Source: Paraburkholderia guartelaensis (GTDB taxonomy: Bacteria > Pseudomonadota > Gammaproteobacteria > Burkholderiales > Burkholderiaceae). From it: DNA of 64,000 nucleotides. Below, in pieces: positions 18,819 to 28,941 of this stretch. Position 1 is the stretch's first letter, and the number at the start of each line of letters is the position of its first letter. The stretch covers positions 124,001 through 188,000 of the forward strand of contig NZ_SMOD01000005.1 in NCBI RefSeq assembly GCF_004353905.1. Direction: 5' to 3'. The notes beneath the pieces were generated by a model, which was given only the letters and a program-made list of their open reading frames with translations, was not told the origin of the DNA and did not search any database. A program made the translations under genes and the position numbers.

Positions 18819-21671
18819 TTAATCCACTGCGGCGACGTCGCGCAGTTCGGGCCCGCGCAGGATGTCGAGCCGAGCGGGCCTGCCCACGCCGTAGCCCTGC
18901 GCGTAGTCCACGCCCATCGCGACCATCCAGTCCACGATGGCGGCGTCCTCCACGCACTCGGCGATCGTCAGCTTGCCCGCCGCGTGCGCGACCTGATTGA
19001 TCGATCGCACGATGGCCTGGTCCAGCGGACTGTCGACGATGCCGCGTATGAAGCTGCCGTCGATCTTCAGATAGTCGACGTGCAGATGCTTGAGGTAGTT
19101 GAACGACGACATGCCCGCGCCGAAGTCGTCGAGCGCGAAGCGGCAGCCCTGCGCGCGCAGGCGTTCGATGAGCGTGATCGCCTCGTCCAGGTTCGTGATC
19201 GCGGCGGTTTCGGTGATCTCGAAACACACGCGCTCGAACGGGATCGACCAGATGCGCTGTTGCTCCTCGATATAGTCGGCGAGCTGCTCGTCGCCGAGCG
19301 AGGCGCCCGAGAGGTTGATCGACCAGGTGCCGTAATCGTGCGTGCCTTCGGCAATCATCGCGAACGCGCTCGCGATCACCCAGCGGTCGATGGCCGGCAT
19401 GAGGTCGAAGCGCTCGGCCGCGCCGATGAACGCGGAAGGCTCGACGAGCGCGCCGGAGGCGGACTGCATGCGTAGCAGCAGTTCGATGTGCGTGTCGTCG
19501 GCCGCCGATGCCGATGTGGACAACTGCGCGAGCGAAAGAATCTTCTGTCCGAACAGGCAGAACTGGCCGTTCTCGAGTGCCGCCTTGATGTCGGAGACCC
19601 ACGCCATCTGCGCGTGCGTCTGCGAGAGTTCCTCGTCGTCATAGCGAAAGCGGTGCACGCGGTTGCGGCCTTTCTTCTTCGCCATGTAGCACGCGACGTC
19701 CGCGGCTTTCATCACTTCCTTCACGGAAACGAGACCCGCCGCGTCTCCGACGAGTCCGATGCTCACGCTCGTCTGCACGATGCGCCCGGCGCCCGTGAAG
19801 CGGATCGCCGCAATGCCCGCGCGCAGGTTCTCCGCGAGCAGCGACGCGTGCGCCGCCGTGCAGTGCGGCAGCACGACGCCGAATTCGTCGCCGCCCAGAC
19901 GCGCAATGACGTCTTCGCCGCGCAACTCGTTTTTGAGCACGCGGCAGACCTGGCGGATCAGTTCGTCGCCGGTCGAGTGGCCGCAGGTGTCGTTGACGAC
20001 CTTGAACTGGTCGAGGTCGAGGAACATGACCGCATGGCCGGGCTGTCCGGCAGGTGCACTCGCGCTCTCATCGAGCAACGCTGCGAGGCGCCGCTCGAAT
20101 TCGCGGCGGTTGTAGATGTCGGTGAGTTCGTCGTGCGTCGCCTGGTAGGCGAGGCGGGCGGCATGCTCGCGCAGTGCGCTCACGTCGTAGAGCACGATGA
20201 CGGTGCCGATCACGCGGCGTTGCGCATCGCGCAGCTTCGACACCGAGTAGTCGACCGCGAGGCGCGAGCCGTTCGGGCGCATCACGTGCAGACTCGCGCC
20301 GCCTGCGTTGCCCGTCGCTTGCGAATTCATCAGGATGTCGAAGCGCTGCGGTTCGTGCGCGTCGTTGCGCAGATCGCAGATCGCATCGAACGGTTGCGCG
20401 AGCATCTCGGCGGCCGCGCGGCCGAGCATGCGTTCGGCCACGGCGTTGCAGTAAGTCACGCGTGCGTGTTCGTCGGTACGGATCACGGCTTCGCCGATCG
20501 AGGCCAGTGTGACCTCGGCCAGTTCGCGTTCGGTATAGGCCTTCGCTTCGGCCGTCCTCAGCTCGGAAATGTCGAACAGGCAACCGACCATGCGCACGGC
20601 GCGCCCGCGCGCGTCGCGCACCGCCTGGCCGCGCGCGCGGCACCAGCAGTAGGTGCCCGCGAGCGTGCGCAGACGAAACTCCACGTCAAAAGTCGTTGCG
20701 CGCGCAAGGTGTTGGCGCAGCGCGTGGCGCACGAGCGTGAGGTCGTCCGGGTGGACGAGCTGGGTGAGGCCCGTGTCGCTTTCGAAGCGCGTGCCCACGT
20801 CATAGCCGAGCTGCTCGTAGAGCCAGTTCGAGAAGTAGCATTGCCGGCTGCCGACTTCCCAGTCCCAGAGTCCGGCGTTGATGCCTTCGAAGCCTAGCGT
20901 GAGGCGCTCCTCGTTCTTGCGCACCTCGGCTTCCAGGCGGTCGCTGCGCGCGAGCGCGCGGCGGATGAATTGCGAGAACACGCCGAGCAGCACGATCGCG
21001 GAGGCGGCGAGCGCGAGCGTGAGGAGCGAGCGCGTGGCGCGCGCGGCGTCGTCGAGCGAGCGGGAAAAGCCGCTTTCGATCGGCGCGAGCTGATTGTCGA
21101 TCTCGCGCAGCTCGCGCACGAGATTCGCGGATTCCGGCGCATGCAGTTTGCCCGCCTGCACGAGCGCGTGCAGGCGTTCGCCCGTATCGGCAAGACGCAG
21201 GATATAGCGGTCGCCGATCTCCCAGAACGCCACGGCCGGGCGCATCCACGGCGTGTTCTTGAGCGTGCGGTAGCCCCAGGTCATGCCGCCCATGTCGGCG
21301 GGCGCGATGCGGCCCAGTTCGAAACCGTGCCGGATCGCTGCGGTGTCAGGCTGCGCGCGGTTCATCTCCAGCCGCGCCGCGCGGTCGCCGAGCGGCACGG
21401 CAATGCCCGAGAGGAACGTGTGGTAGTCCGCCTCGTCGCCGGTGCGCGCGAAGCGTTCCAGCGCGTGAACGGCGTCCTTCTGGCCCTTCGACCAGCTGCT
21501 TTCCCCCGCCACATAGGCAAGCAGGATCGACATGATCGAGAGGCTGACCGCGGCGATCACCGCCATGACGGCAGCGAGCAGCCATAGCGGCAGCAGGACC
21601 GCGGTCGTGCGCCGCAATCCATGCCAACCGGGGGCAAGCCGGCTCGTCTCCGTTTTAATGGGTCTCTTCAT
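18819..21671 (-). CDS. Membrane PAS-GGDEF-EAL cyclic-di-GMP protein
   Basis: A 950-residue sensor. Order: transmembrane helix (about 24-51), periplasmic helical domain, second helix (about 222-243), two PAS domains (about 255-370 and 385-495), GGDEF (about 510-670) and EAL (about 690-940). The diguanylate cyclase motif RLGGDEF is intact and preceded five residues earlier by an RxxD inhibitory site (RGED). In the EAL domain the name motif reads ELL, but the metal and catalytic residues remain visible: SINLSG Asn, FEITET Glu, LDDFG Asp pair, YLKIDGSF Lys, IAECVED Glu and AQGYGVGRP Gln. Both activities are therefore possible; which one dominates cannot be read. Confidence 0.92.
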   Translation of the reverse strand: MKRPIKTETSRLAPGWHGLRRTTAVLLPLWLLAAVMAVIAAVSLSIMSILLAYVAGESSWSKGQKDAVHALERFARTGDEADYHTFLSGIAVPLGDRAARLEMNRAQPDTAAIRHGFELGRIAPADMGGMTWGYRTLKNTPWMRPAVAFWEIGDRYILRLADTGERLHALVQAGKLHAPESANLVRELREIDNQLAPIESGFSRSLDDAARATRSLLTLALAASAIVLLGVFSQFIRRALARSDRLEAEVRKNEERLTLGFEGINAGLWDWEVGSRQCYFSNWLYEQLGYDVGTRFESDTGLTQLVHPDDLTLVRHALRQHLARATTFDVEFRLRTLAGTYCWCRARGQAVRDARGRAVRMVGCLFDISELRTAEAKAYTERELAEVTLASIGEAVIRTDEHARVTYCNAVAERMLGRAAAEMLAQPFDAICDLRNDAHEPQRFDILMNSQATGNAGGASLHVMRPNGSRLAVDYSVSKLRDAQRRVIGTVIVLYDVSALREHAARLAYQATHDELTDIYNRREFERRLAALLDESASAPAGQPGHAVMFLDLDQFKVVNDTCGHSTGDELIRQVCRVLKNELRGEDVIARLGGDEFGVVLPHCTAAHASLLAENLRAGIAAIRFTGAGRIVQTSVSIGLVGDAAGLVSVKEVMKAADVACYMAKKKGRNRVHRFRYDDEELSQTHAQMAWVSDIKAALENGQFCLFGQKILSLAQLSTSASAADDTHIELLLRMQSASGALVEPSAFIGAAERFDLMPAIDRWVIASAFAMIAEGTHDYGTWSINLSGASLGDEQLADYIEEQQRIWSIPFERVCFEITETAAITNLDEAITLIERLRAQGCRFALDDFGAGMSSFNYLKHLHVDYLKIDGSFIRGIVDSPLDQAIVRSINQVAHAAGKLTIAECVEDAAIVDWMVAMGVDYAQGYGVGRPARLDILRGPELRDVAAVD

Positions 21672-21830
21672 GCTTCACCGGTCCCGTCGGCTTGCGAGGT
21701 GAAATGAGAGCGCACGCCGGGGGCTAAGACCGGCGTCTTGTGAGCAATAACGGCGAGGGTTGCGGCGGCTTTAGGCTTTAGACAGCGTATTCGATGAAAA
21801 GAGCAAACGCCCGTTTGGCGAGGCGTTTGC

Positions 21831-22151
21831 TCATTCTGGCGCTTCGGTTTCCGGGGCCGTTTCCGCGGGCAGTGGGGGCGGCGGGGGCAGGACCGATTCG
21901 AGCGTGCGCGCGCCGGCCGCGAGCGCGCGCTTCTCACGCGGGGTGAGGCGCTTGACCCAGTATTCGGCGCTCGAGGCGCGCGCACGATCGGCGAACTCGA
22001 ATTGCGCGAGCACCTGCACCGGCTTGCGCGAGCGCGTGTAGCGCGCGCCCGTGCCGCTCGCGTGTTGAGCGAAGCGGGCGGCGACGTCGATGGCAATACC
22101 CGTGTAGACGCTGCCGTCGGTGCATTCGAGCATGTAGAGGAACCACGGCAT
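21831..22151 (-). CDS. GIY-YIG domain (UPF0213/YhbQ-like) protein
   Basis: A 106-residue protein with the GIY-YIG fold. The two signature strands appear as WFLYMLECTDGSVYTGIAID, with Y-M-L and Y-T-G, followed by the Arg-containing helix RFAQHASGTGARYTRS. Length and layout match the UPF0213 family of small GIY-YIG proteins (E. coli YhbQ), which are proposed nucleases. A proline-rich tail follows the domain. I chose ATG 22151 because the family begins right at the first strand; a start 16 codons earlier adds nothing recognisable. It is followed by about 160 bases before the GGDEF-EAL gene, with no other gene seen. Confidence 0.8.
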   Translation of the reverse strand: MPWFLYMLECTDGSVYTGIAIDVAARFAQHASGTGARYTRSRKPVQVLAQFEFADRARASSAEYWVKRLTPREKRALAAGARTLESVLPPPPPLPAETAPETEAPE

Positions 22152-22242
22152 ATTTCTGGAAGCGATGAGCGTTATGGGCGAGGGCGTTTTAGCACGCACC
22201 GCGCGTGAATTTTATGTACGGGCAACGCGCGCATCACGTGTT

Positions 22243-23415
22243 TCACGCACGAAAAGGATTGCGCTCATTGAGCTCGTGCATGTAGGCGTGAATGTGGTTC
22301 GTCTCGTTTTCGAGAAAGCGCGCAACGGCATCGGAGAACGCCGGATGGGCGAGCCAATGCGCAGAGCGCGTGGCGGTGGGCAGGAATCCGCGCGCCATCT
22401 TGTGTTCGCCTTGCGCGCCACCTTCGAACACGTCGAGCTTTTCCTCGATGCAGAATTCGAGCGGCTGATAATACGCGGTCTCGAAGTGCAGGCAGGGCAC
22501 GTGTTCGAGCGCGCCCCAGTAGCGGCCATAGAGCGTGCCGCCCTGGCCATTCTCGCCGCGCTGCCAGACCACGAGCGAACTCGCGATCGGCTTGCCTTCT
22601 CGCTCGGCGATCACGAGCAGCAGATTCTCCGGCATCGTCTCGCCGATCATGCGGAAGAAGTCGAGATTCAGGTACGGCGAAGAGAAATGCTCGCGGTAGG
22701 TTTGCCGGTAGCAGCGACTGAAAAAGCGCCACTCGGTGTCGCTGATGTCCTCGCCGCGCACGCGCCGCATCGTCACGCCCGCGTCGTGCACCTTGCGGCG
22801 TTCCGCGCGGATGTTCTTGCGCTTCTTTTGTTCCAGCGTGGAGAGAAAGTCTTCGAAGTCGCGATAGCCGTCGTTGAGCCAGTGAAACTGCACGCCTTCG
22901 CGCTGCATCATGCCGAGGTCGGTCAGCGCCTCGGCGTCTTCGGTGGTCGGAAAGAGCACATGCAGCGACGAGACGTCGGCCTGCTCGGCGAAGGCGAGCA
23001 GCGTCGCGGCCAGATGGCGGCGCGCGGTTGCGTCGGCGGCGATCAGGCGCGTGCCCTGTACGGGCGTGAACGGCACGGCGCACAGGAGCTTCGGGTAGTA
23101 CTCGAGGCCGTTGCGCTTGTACGCGTCGGCCCAGGCCCAGTCGAACACGTACTCCCCGTACGAGTGGCCCTTCAGATACACCGGCGCGGCGGCGGCGAGG
23201 CGGCCCGTGCGCGTGTCGGTGAGCGTGACGAATTGCGCGGCCCAGCCCTCGTTCGGCGTGGTGCAGCGCGTGGCGTCGAGCGCCGAGAGAAATTCGTGGC
23301 GCAAAAAGGGCGTAGGCTGCGCCTGGCGCGCGAGCAGCGCGTTCCATTCGGCGGCGTCGACCTCGGACGGTGAGCCAAGGATGCCCGTGCGATAATCGAA
23401 ATGTTCCTGTTTCAT
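22243..23415 (-). CDS. FemAB-like GNAT acyltransferase (PF04339 type)
   Basis: A 390-residue cytoplasmic protein of the family annotated as GNAT N-acetyltransferase / peptidoglycan biosynthesis-like (PF04339). Typical blocks are TPFLRHEFLSALDA, HSYGEYVFDWAWADAYKR, then YYPKLLCAVPFTPVQG, the KKRKNIRAERRKV basic stretch, and LYGRYWGALEHVPCLHFE near the C-terminus. These proteins share the double acyl-CoA N-acyltransferase fold of FemABX. The substrate is unknown. The ATG at 23415 was chosen as the family start; an upstream in-frame ATG would enter the divergent promoter region. It diverges from nadE. Confidence 0.8.
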   Translation of the reverse strand: MKQEHFDYRTGILGSPSEVDAAEWNALLARQAQPTPFLRHEFLSALDATRCTTPNEGWAAQFVTLTDTRTGRLAAAAPVYLKGHSYGEYVFDWAWADAYKRNGLEYYPKLLCAVPFTPVQGTRLIAADATARRHLAATLLAFAEQADVSSLHVLFPTTEDAEALTDLGMMQREGVQFHWLNDGYRDFEDFLSTLEQKKRKNIRAERRKVHDAGVTMRRVRGEDISDTEWRFFSRCYRQTYREHFSSPYLNLDFFRMIGETMPENLLLVIAEREGKPIASSLVVWQRGENGQGGTLYGRYWGALEHVPCLHFETAYYQPLEFCIEEKLDVFEGGAQGEHKMARGFLPTATRSAHWLAHPAFSDAVARFLENETNHIHAYMHELNERNPFRA

Positions 23416-23550
23416 GCGTGCCCGTTGGCGTGGGATGCGGCTTGGGTGGTTCAGCAACGCCTGCCGCGGCAAACGGTCATGGTAAAGCAAACGTCCCGAG
23501 CGGGTGAGGGCCGCCGCGTCTCGTGCAGCGGCGTCAGCCAGGCAGCATCG

Positions 23551-23606
23551 AGCGGTCGCAAGCGGTCTCAAGCGGCATCAAGCGGTGCCAAGCGGTATCA
23601 AGCAGC
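23551..23606. repeat. Tandem 10-bp repeats upstream of nadE
   Basis: Five full copies of AGCGGTNNCA in direct 10-base register (23551, 23561, 23571, 23581, 23591) and a partial sixth (AGCAGC). One copy has C for T at position 6. They lie between the divergent FemAB-like gene and nadE, ending about 60 bases before nadE. The period equals about one DNA turn. Confidence 0.75.
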
Positions 23607-23662
23607 CCGAACGTCAGAGCGCGCGCTCTCGTGCGCAGCGCGCCCGCCTCAAGGTTATCGAA

Positions 23663-25774
23663 ATGAAAGAGCGCTTCTTCAATCTCTATACGCACGGCTT
23701 TGCGCGCGTGGCCGTGGGCGTGCCCCGCTGCCGTGTGGCCGATCCCGCATTCAACGCCAGCGAGACGCTCGCACTCGCACGCGAGGCCGCCGCGCAGGGC
23801 GCGGCGCTCGTCGCGTTCCCCGAGCTTGGGCTTTCGGCCTACACCTGCGACGACCTGTTCCATCAGCAAGCGTTGCTCGACGCCTGCGAGCGCGCACTAG
23901 CGCAAATCGTGGAAGCGTCGGCGGCGCTGCCGCTCGTGATGGTCGTGGGGCTGCCGGTGCGCGCGGGGCATTCGCTCTTCAACTGCGCAGCGGTCGTGGC
24001 GGGCGGGCGTGTGGCGGGCGTCGTGCCAAAGAGCTTCCTGCCGAACTACGGCGAATTCTACGAGCCGCGCCAGTTCAGCGCTGCCGATAGCGCGAGCACC
24101 GACACCGTGCGCCTCGCCGGCGCGGATGTGCCGTTCGGCGCGTCGCTGCTGTTCGAGGTGCCGCAGGTCGCGGGTCTGCGCTTTCACGTGGAGATCTGCG
24201 AGGACGTCTGGGTGCCGATTCCGCCGTCGTCGTTCGCGGCGCTCGCGGGCGCTTCGGTGCTCGTCAATCTGTCGGCATCTAACGTCGTGGTGGGCAAGGC
24301 GGGCTACCGGCAGCAACTGGTGTCGCAACAGTCGGCGCGCTGTCTCGCCGCGTATCTGTACACCTCGGCGGGCAAGGGCGAATCGACCACCGACATGGCC
24401 TGGGACGGCCACGCACTCGTGTGCGAAAACGGCGAGCTGCTCGCGCAATCAGAGCGTTTCTCCGACGACTCGCACCTCATCTTCGCCGATGTCGATCTCG
24501 CGCGGCTGCAGCAGGAGCGCATCCGCCAGACCACGTTCGGCGATTCGATCCGCCGCCACGCCGATGAAGTCGCGAAGTTTCGCGTGATTTCATGCGAGCT
24601 GGCGGGCGAGGGCGCATGGCAGCGCGACACGCTTGCCCTCTCGCGCCGCGTGGAGCGCTTCCCCTATGTACCGGCCGATCCGAAGCGGCGCGACGAGCGC
24701 TGCAACGAGGTCTACAACATCCAGGTGCAGGCGCTCGTGCAGCGGCTTTCGCAGGCGGGCATCAAGAAGGTGGTGATCGGCGTCTCGGGCGGGCTCGACT
24801 CCACGCATGCGCTGCTCGTGTGCGCGAAGGCGATGGATCGCCTCGGGCTGCCGCGTGCGAACATCCTCGCGTACACCATGCCTGGTTTCGCCACGAGCGA
24901 ACGCACGCTGCGCCAGGCGCGCGAGCTGATGGCGCTCGTGGGCTGCACGGCGCGCGAGATCGACATTCGCCAGAGCTGCATGCAGATGCTCGAAGACCTC
25001 GGCCATCCGTACTCGGAAGGCAAGGAAACCTACGACATCACTTTCGAAAACGTGCAGGCCGGCGAGCGCACGAATCACCTGTTCCGCCTCGCCAACTTCA
25101 ATCACGCGATCGTGATCGGCACGGGCGATCTCTCCGAGCTTGCGCTCGGCTGGTGCACATACGGCGTGGGCGATCACATGTCGCACTACAACGTGAACGC
25201 GAGCGTGCCGAAAACGCTCATCACGCACCTCGTGCGCTGGGTGGCCGAAACGGGCCAGATTGGCCAGAACGGGGAGAGCGGCCGCGACGTGCTCGAAGCG
25301 ATTCTCGCCACCGACATCAGTCCGGAGCTGATCCCCGGCAAGTCCGATGGCGCGCCCGAGCAGAAAACCGAGAGCACGATCGGCCCATACGAGCTGCAGG
25401 ACTTCAACCTCTACTACACGCTGCGCTTTGGTTTCGCACCTTCGAAGGTCGCGTTCCTCGCGCGCCACGCGTGGGGTGACCGCGAAGCGGGCGCGTGGCC
25501 CGAGAACGCGAAGGTCGTGCGCAATCAGTACGATCTCGCGGCGATCAAGCGCAATCTGCGCATTTTCCTCGACCGCTTTTTCCGCCAGAGCCAGTTCAAG
25601 CGCACCTGCATTCCGAATGCGCCGAAGGTCGGCTCGGGCGGCTCGCTCTCGCCACGCGGCGACTGGCGTGCGCCAAGCGATTCGGAGTCGGTGGTCTGGC
25701 TCGCGGATCTGGAGCGCGTGCCTGACGAAGCGGGCGGGTTGAGCGCGGCGCCTGCGGGCAAGCCCTCGGCGTGA
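23663..25774 (+). CDS. nadE: Glutamine-dependent NAD+ synthase
   Basis: A 703-residue two-domain enzyme that makes NAD+ from deamido-NAD+, ATP and glutamine. The N-terminal nitrilase-like glutaminase has its triad Glu54 (AFPELG), Lys123 ([13 protein letters not shown]) and Cys179 (EICEDVW). The C-terminal synthetase has the P-loop SGGLDST. The length matches the large Mycobacterium-type glutamine-dependent enzymes. The start ATG 23663 follows AAGG; earlier in-frame codons would translate the 10-bp repeats. The next gene is glnB, 75 bases on. In Azospirillum a PII protein relieves NAD+ inhibition of this enzyme class, so the linkage is meaningful. Confidence 0.95.
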   Translation: MKERFFNLYTHGFARVAVGVPRCRVADPAFNASETLALAREAAAQGAALVAFPELGLSAYTCDDLFHQQALLDACERALAQIVEASAALPLVMVVGLPVRAGHSLFNCAAVVAGGRVAGVVPKSFLPNYGEFYEPRQFSAADSASTDTVRLAGADVPFGASLLFEVPQVAGLRFHVEICEDVWVPIPPSSFAALAGASVLVNLSASNVVVGKAGYRQQLVSQQSARCLAAYLYTSAGKGESTTDMAWDGHALVCENGELLAQSERFSDDSHLIFADVDLARLQQERIRQTTFGDSIRRHADEVAKFRVISCELAGEGAWQRDTLALSRRVERFPYVPADPKRRDERCNEVYNIQVQALVQRLSQAGIKKVVIGVSGGLDSTHALLVCAKAMDRLGLPRANILAYTMPGFATSERTLRQARELMALVGCTAREIDIRQSCMQMLEDLGHPYSEGKETYDITFENVQAGERTNHLFRLANFNHAIVIGTGDLSELALGWCTYGVGDHMSHYNVNASVPKTLITHLVRWVAETGQIGQNGESGRDVLEAILATDISPELIPGKSDGAPEQKTESTIGPYELQDFNLYYTLRFGFAPSKVAFLARHAWGDREAGAWPENAKVVRNQYDLAAIKRNLRIFLDRFFRQSQFKRTCIPNAPKVGSGGSLSPRGDWRAPSDSESVVWLADLERVPDEAGGLSAAPAGKPSA

Positions 25775-26188
<414 letters not shown>

Positions 26189-26251
26189 GGCCGCGCGCGT
26201 TGCACTGCCGGTTTCCGCAGTACACGAAGCACCTGATGCACCAATAGAAAA

Positions 26252-26323
26252 GGGGACGGCGCCGCTTGCACGGGCCGTCCCCAGAATAAAAAACGGTGCG
26301 ATACCCTTTCGGACATCGCACCG
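26252..26323 (-). terminator. Tandem terminators of the porin gene
   Basis: Two hairpins. At 26294-26323 a 9-bp stem CGGTGCGAT / ATCGCACCG is followed on the minus strand by TTTTTTATT. At 26252-26282 a second 9-bp stem GGGGACGGC / GCCGTCCCC is followed on the minus strand by TTTTCT. Both face the porin direction; the plus side, after glnB, has no T-run. Confidence 0.75.
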
Positions 26324-26387
26324 ATACGCGCCTCTCGCAGCAGCGTGAAAACGTCGATGTAGCTGTTCTGTCTACACTCGCTTCAAA

Positions 26388-27560
26388 TTAGAACGAGTGC
26401 TGGATACCTGCGTACACGCCAACCTGGCTGTGACCCGGGACCGGGTTGCCGGTGGCAGCCGCCGTACCGAAGTTGTTGGCGTTCAGGCCGAAGTTGGCCG
26501 TCTTGCTGTTCTGCACCGTGCCAGCCTGGATGTCGAGCAGCGTGCGCTTGGACAGGTTGTACGAGCCGCCGACCGTGTACAGCGTAGCGTTGCCGCCGCC
26601 GTTGTTAGCATTGACGTGGTAGACCGCTGCGATCAGCGCTGCAGCCGGCGTCATTTGCCACGTCACACCGCCCCACTCGTGGTCGAGCGTGGTCGGCTGA
26701 CCGATGATGCCCGGGTTCATGCCCGACGAACGGATGGCTTCGTAGCCGCCCTGAACCTTGAACGAGCCGAGGAACAGGTTGAACATGGCCATGTAGTCAC
26801 GCGAGTACGCGAACACGCCATTGCCGTTCGCATTGGTTGCGCCGGTAGGAGCGTTGGCGCCGTTGAGCGCGTTGTACACGCCGCCCAGCTGGCCGTTGTC
26901 CGGATTGCGGATTTCGTCATACAGACCGCGGATCTGGAACAGCGAGCTCGTGTAGGTGAGCTGCAGGCCAGCTTCGCGACCTTGCGTCGTCGAGCCGTTG
27001 CCGTTCCAGCTCGTCGCGTTCGAGAACGCGTACTGACCGTACACGTCGAAGCCCATCCAGTTCGGCGACTGGTACGAAATGTTGTTGCTCGATTGCGGCC
27101 AGTTGCGGCCACGGACCATCGAAGCCGACGACCAGTTCGACTGACCGAACGGGTCGAAGTCCCAAATGCCGTTGGAGATGAACAGCATGCGGCCAGCGAG
27201 CAGCGTACCGAACTGGTCGTTCGCTACACCGATAGTTGCCCAGCGATTCCAGAGTGAGCCGGCCGAGCCGAGCGAGCCATTCGCAGTGCTGAAGCTGCCT
27301 TCCAGGTGGAACAGAACCTTGTTGCCGCCACCGATGTCTTCAACGCCCTTCATGCCCCAGAGGCTGGTGCCCCAGTAGCCGCTTTCGAGCTGAACCTGGC
27401 TGGAACCGTGGGTGGCTTGACCATTTGCGCCGGTGCCGGCGCCAATGCCGTTCATATACGCCACACCCATATCGAGGCGGCCGTAGAGCGTGACGCTGCT
27501 TTGTGCATGGGCGATCACGCCAGCCGACATCAATGCTGCGGCGAGCAAAGCTTTCTTCAT
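26388..27560 (-). CDS. Gram-negative trimeric porin (Burkholderia OpcP/OmpC type)
   Basis: A 390-residue outer-membrane protein. The signal peptide MKKALLAAALMSAGVIAHAQ is followed by SSVTLYGRLDMGVAY, the usual mature start of beta-proteobacterial porins. The sequence is rich in Gly, Asn and aromatic residues in alternating strands. It ends in HSF, the C-terminal aromatic needed for Bam insertion. The start at 27560 has a strong GGAGGAG; the ATG four codons upstream overlaps that site. It forms water-filled channels for small solutes. Two terminators follow, as expected of a highly expressed gene. Confidence 0.93.
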   Translation of the reverse strand: MKKALLAAALMSAGVIAHAQSSVTLYGRLDMGVAYMNGIGAGTGANGQATHGSSQVQLESGYWGTSLWGMKGVEDIGGGNKVLFHLEGSFSTANGSLGSAGSLWNRWATIGVANDQFGTLLAGRMLFISNGIWDFDPFGQSNWSSASMVRGRNWPQSSNNISYQSPNWMGFDVYGQYAFSNATSWNGNGSTTQGREAGLQLTYTSSLFQIRGLYDEIRNPDNGQLGGVYNALNGANAPTGATNANGNGVFAYSRDYMAMFNLFLGSFKVQGGYEAIRSSGMNPGIIGQPTTLDHEWGGVTWQMTPAAALIAAVYHVNANNGGGNATLYTVGGSYNLSKRTLLDIQAGTVQNSKTANFGLNANNFGTAAATGNPVPGHSQVGVYAGIQHSF

Positions 27561-27592
27561 CTTCTCCTCCATACCCTGTCAAAGAGTCAACC

Positions 27593-27742
27593 TTAGTACT
27601 GCGAAAGACGTCCGTGCGCTTGGCGGCGCTGCGAACAGAAATCGTCGCGTGAGGGAGAATTACCCCGAGGACCGGCGTACGGGCTGGTGCCGCTGCATGA
27701 CCCGGGCTGGGTCGTCTTGCAGGTCCCCTGGTTGACTGGCAT
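27593..27742 (-). CDS. Possible small protein or leader peptide (49 aa) before the porin
   Basis: A 49-residue open frame starting at ATG 27742, ending 32 bases before the porin start. Its product begins MPVNQGTCKTTQPGSCSG and is rich in Ser, Gly, Pro and Arg with three Cys. A GGGAG stands directly at the ATG, too close for a good ribosome-binding site, which argues against efficient translation. It lies between the AT-rich promoter-like segment and the porin, so it would be on the porin transcript. I recognise no family. It may be an untranslated leader. Confidence 0.25.
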   Translation of the reverse strand: MPVNQGTCKTTQPGSCSGTSPYAGPRGNSPSRDDFCSQRRQAHGRLSQY

Positions 27743-27756
27743 CTCCCGTTCTTTTT

Positions 27757-27826
27757 GAAGTGAAACTACTTTTAATGAACTTTGTTTTGCTACTTTGGTT
27801 ACTAATTTAGCAAAAAAGGTCCGCGC
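27757..27826 (-). promoter_or_regulatory. AT-rich promoter-like region of the porin
   Basis: About 70 bases of strongly AT-rich DNA inside a GC-rich region. On the minus strand it has TTTTTTGCTAAATTAGT and further TA-rich hexamers. It is the most likely place for the porin promoter and regulator binding. Exact -35 and -10 boxes are ambiguous. Confidence 0.45.
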
Positions 27827-27842
27827 TGGCGAACTAATTCGT

Positions 27843-28139
27843 GCTCGCACCCCGGGATGTCGTCAAATTGCAATATGGTCTTCCTGGATGGTGGTCAGAG
27901 AGGTACTACAACCAGGTCGAAAACCTTGCGGGACAAGGGACTCACGTCAATCGAATGACTGAGTTCAGGATTGCCACTATTGACGGGCGTTTTCACAAGG
28001 AGTAATGCGAAAAACGCCGTTTTTGGGCATAAACGGACGCCTTTTAGAGGGTAAAAGGCCAAAAAAGAAAAGGCGCTGTAAGCGCCTTGTAATACTACTT
28101 TTACTACACCGCCGCAAGGCGGCGACTCTGCGAGTCGTC
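27843..28139. other. Intergenic region between porin promoter and hisP, with terminator
   Basis: No gene supported. The strand-minus terminator of the amino acid ABC operon lies at 28061-28088: an 8-bp stem AAGGCGCT / AGCGCCTT, loop GTA, followed on the minus strand by TTCTTTTTT. Two smaller hairpins lie at about 28110-28125 (CCGCCGCAAGGCGGCG) and, around 27985-28015, GCGTTTT with AAAACGC. Confidence 0.65.
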
Positions 28140-28922
28140 TTACTTGAGACTCCCTGAAAGGAATTGGCGCAGGCGCTCGCTCTTCGGATTGGCGAAGACT
28201 TCGGCGGGCTTGCCTTCCTCTTCCACGAGTCCCTGGTGCAGGAACATGACGTGGTTCGAAACGTTGCGCGCGAAACCCATTTCGTGTGTGACCACAATCA
28301 TCGTGCGGCCTTCCTCGGCGAGCTTCTGCATGACCTTGAGCACTTCGCCCACGAGTTCGGGGTCGAGCGCCGAAGTAGGCTCGTCGAACAGCATGACGTC
28401 GGGGTGCATGGTGAGCGCACGGGCAATCGCCACGCGCTGCTGCTGACCACCCGAGAGGTGCGAGGGATATTGCTTCTCCACGCGCGGCGCGAGACCGACC
28501 TTCTCCAGGTAGGTGCGTGCGCGATCTTCGGCTTCCTTGCGCGGCAAGCCCAGCACGTGCACGGGCGCCTCGATCACGTTCTCGAGCACCGACATGTGCG
28601 ACCACAGGTTGAAGTGCTGGAACACCATCGCGAGCTTGGTGCGCACGCGCTGGAGCTGCTTCGCGTCGGCGGGGTGAAGTGCGCCCGTGCGCTTGTCCGC
28701 GCGCGTGGCGACTTCCTCGCCATCCACCACGATGCGCCCGGAGTTGGGCTGTTCGAGGAAGTTGATGCAACGCAGCATCGTGCTCTTGCCCGAGCCGGAC
28801 GAGCCGATCACGCTGATCACGTCGCCTGCGTTGGCTTTCAGGGACACGCCCTTGAGGACTTCGTTGTCGCCGTACTTCTTGTGGATGGAGTCGACGAACA
28901 GCTTCTGCTTCTGGGAATTCAT
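28140..28922 (-). CDS. hisP: Basic amino acid ABC transporter, ATP-binding protein
   Basis: A 260-residue ATPase of the polar amino acid uptake family. It has Walker [10 protein letters not shown], the Q-loop in [11 protein letters not shown], the ABC signature [14 protein letters not shown], Walker B VMLFDEP and the H-loop His in VVTHEMGFA. The block with [10 protein letters not shown] between Walker A and the Q-loop is characteristic of HisP/ArgT-system ATPases. ATG 28922 has AAAGG upstream; a TTG one codon earlier is less likely. It is the last gene of the operon for a histidine/lysine/arginine/ornithine importer, and sits on the cytoplasmic side of the two permeases. Confidence 0.92.
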   Translation of the reverse strand: MNSQKQKLFVDSIHKKYGDNEVLKGVSLKANAGDVISVIGSSGSGKSTMLRCINFLEQPNSGRIVVDGEEVATRADKRTGALHPADAKQLQRVRTKLAMVFQHFNLWSHMSVLENVIEAPVHVLGLPRKEAEDRARTYLEKVGLAPRVEKQYPSHLSGGQQQRVAIARALTMHPDVMLFDEPTSALDPELVGEVLKVMQKLAEEGRTMIVVTHEMGFARNVSNHVMFLHQGLVEEEGKPAEVFANPKSERLRQFLSGSLK

Positions 28923-28941
28923 CAATTGACCTTTAGCGGGC

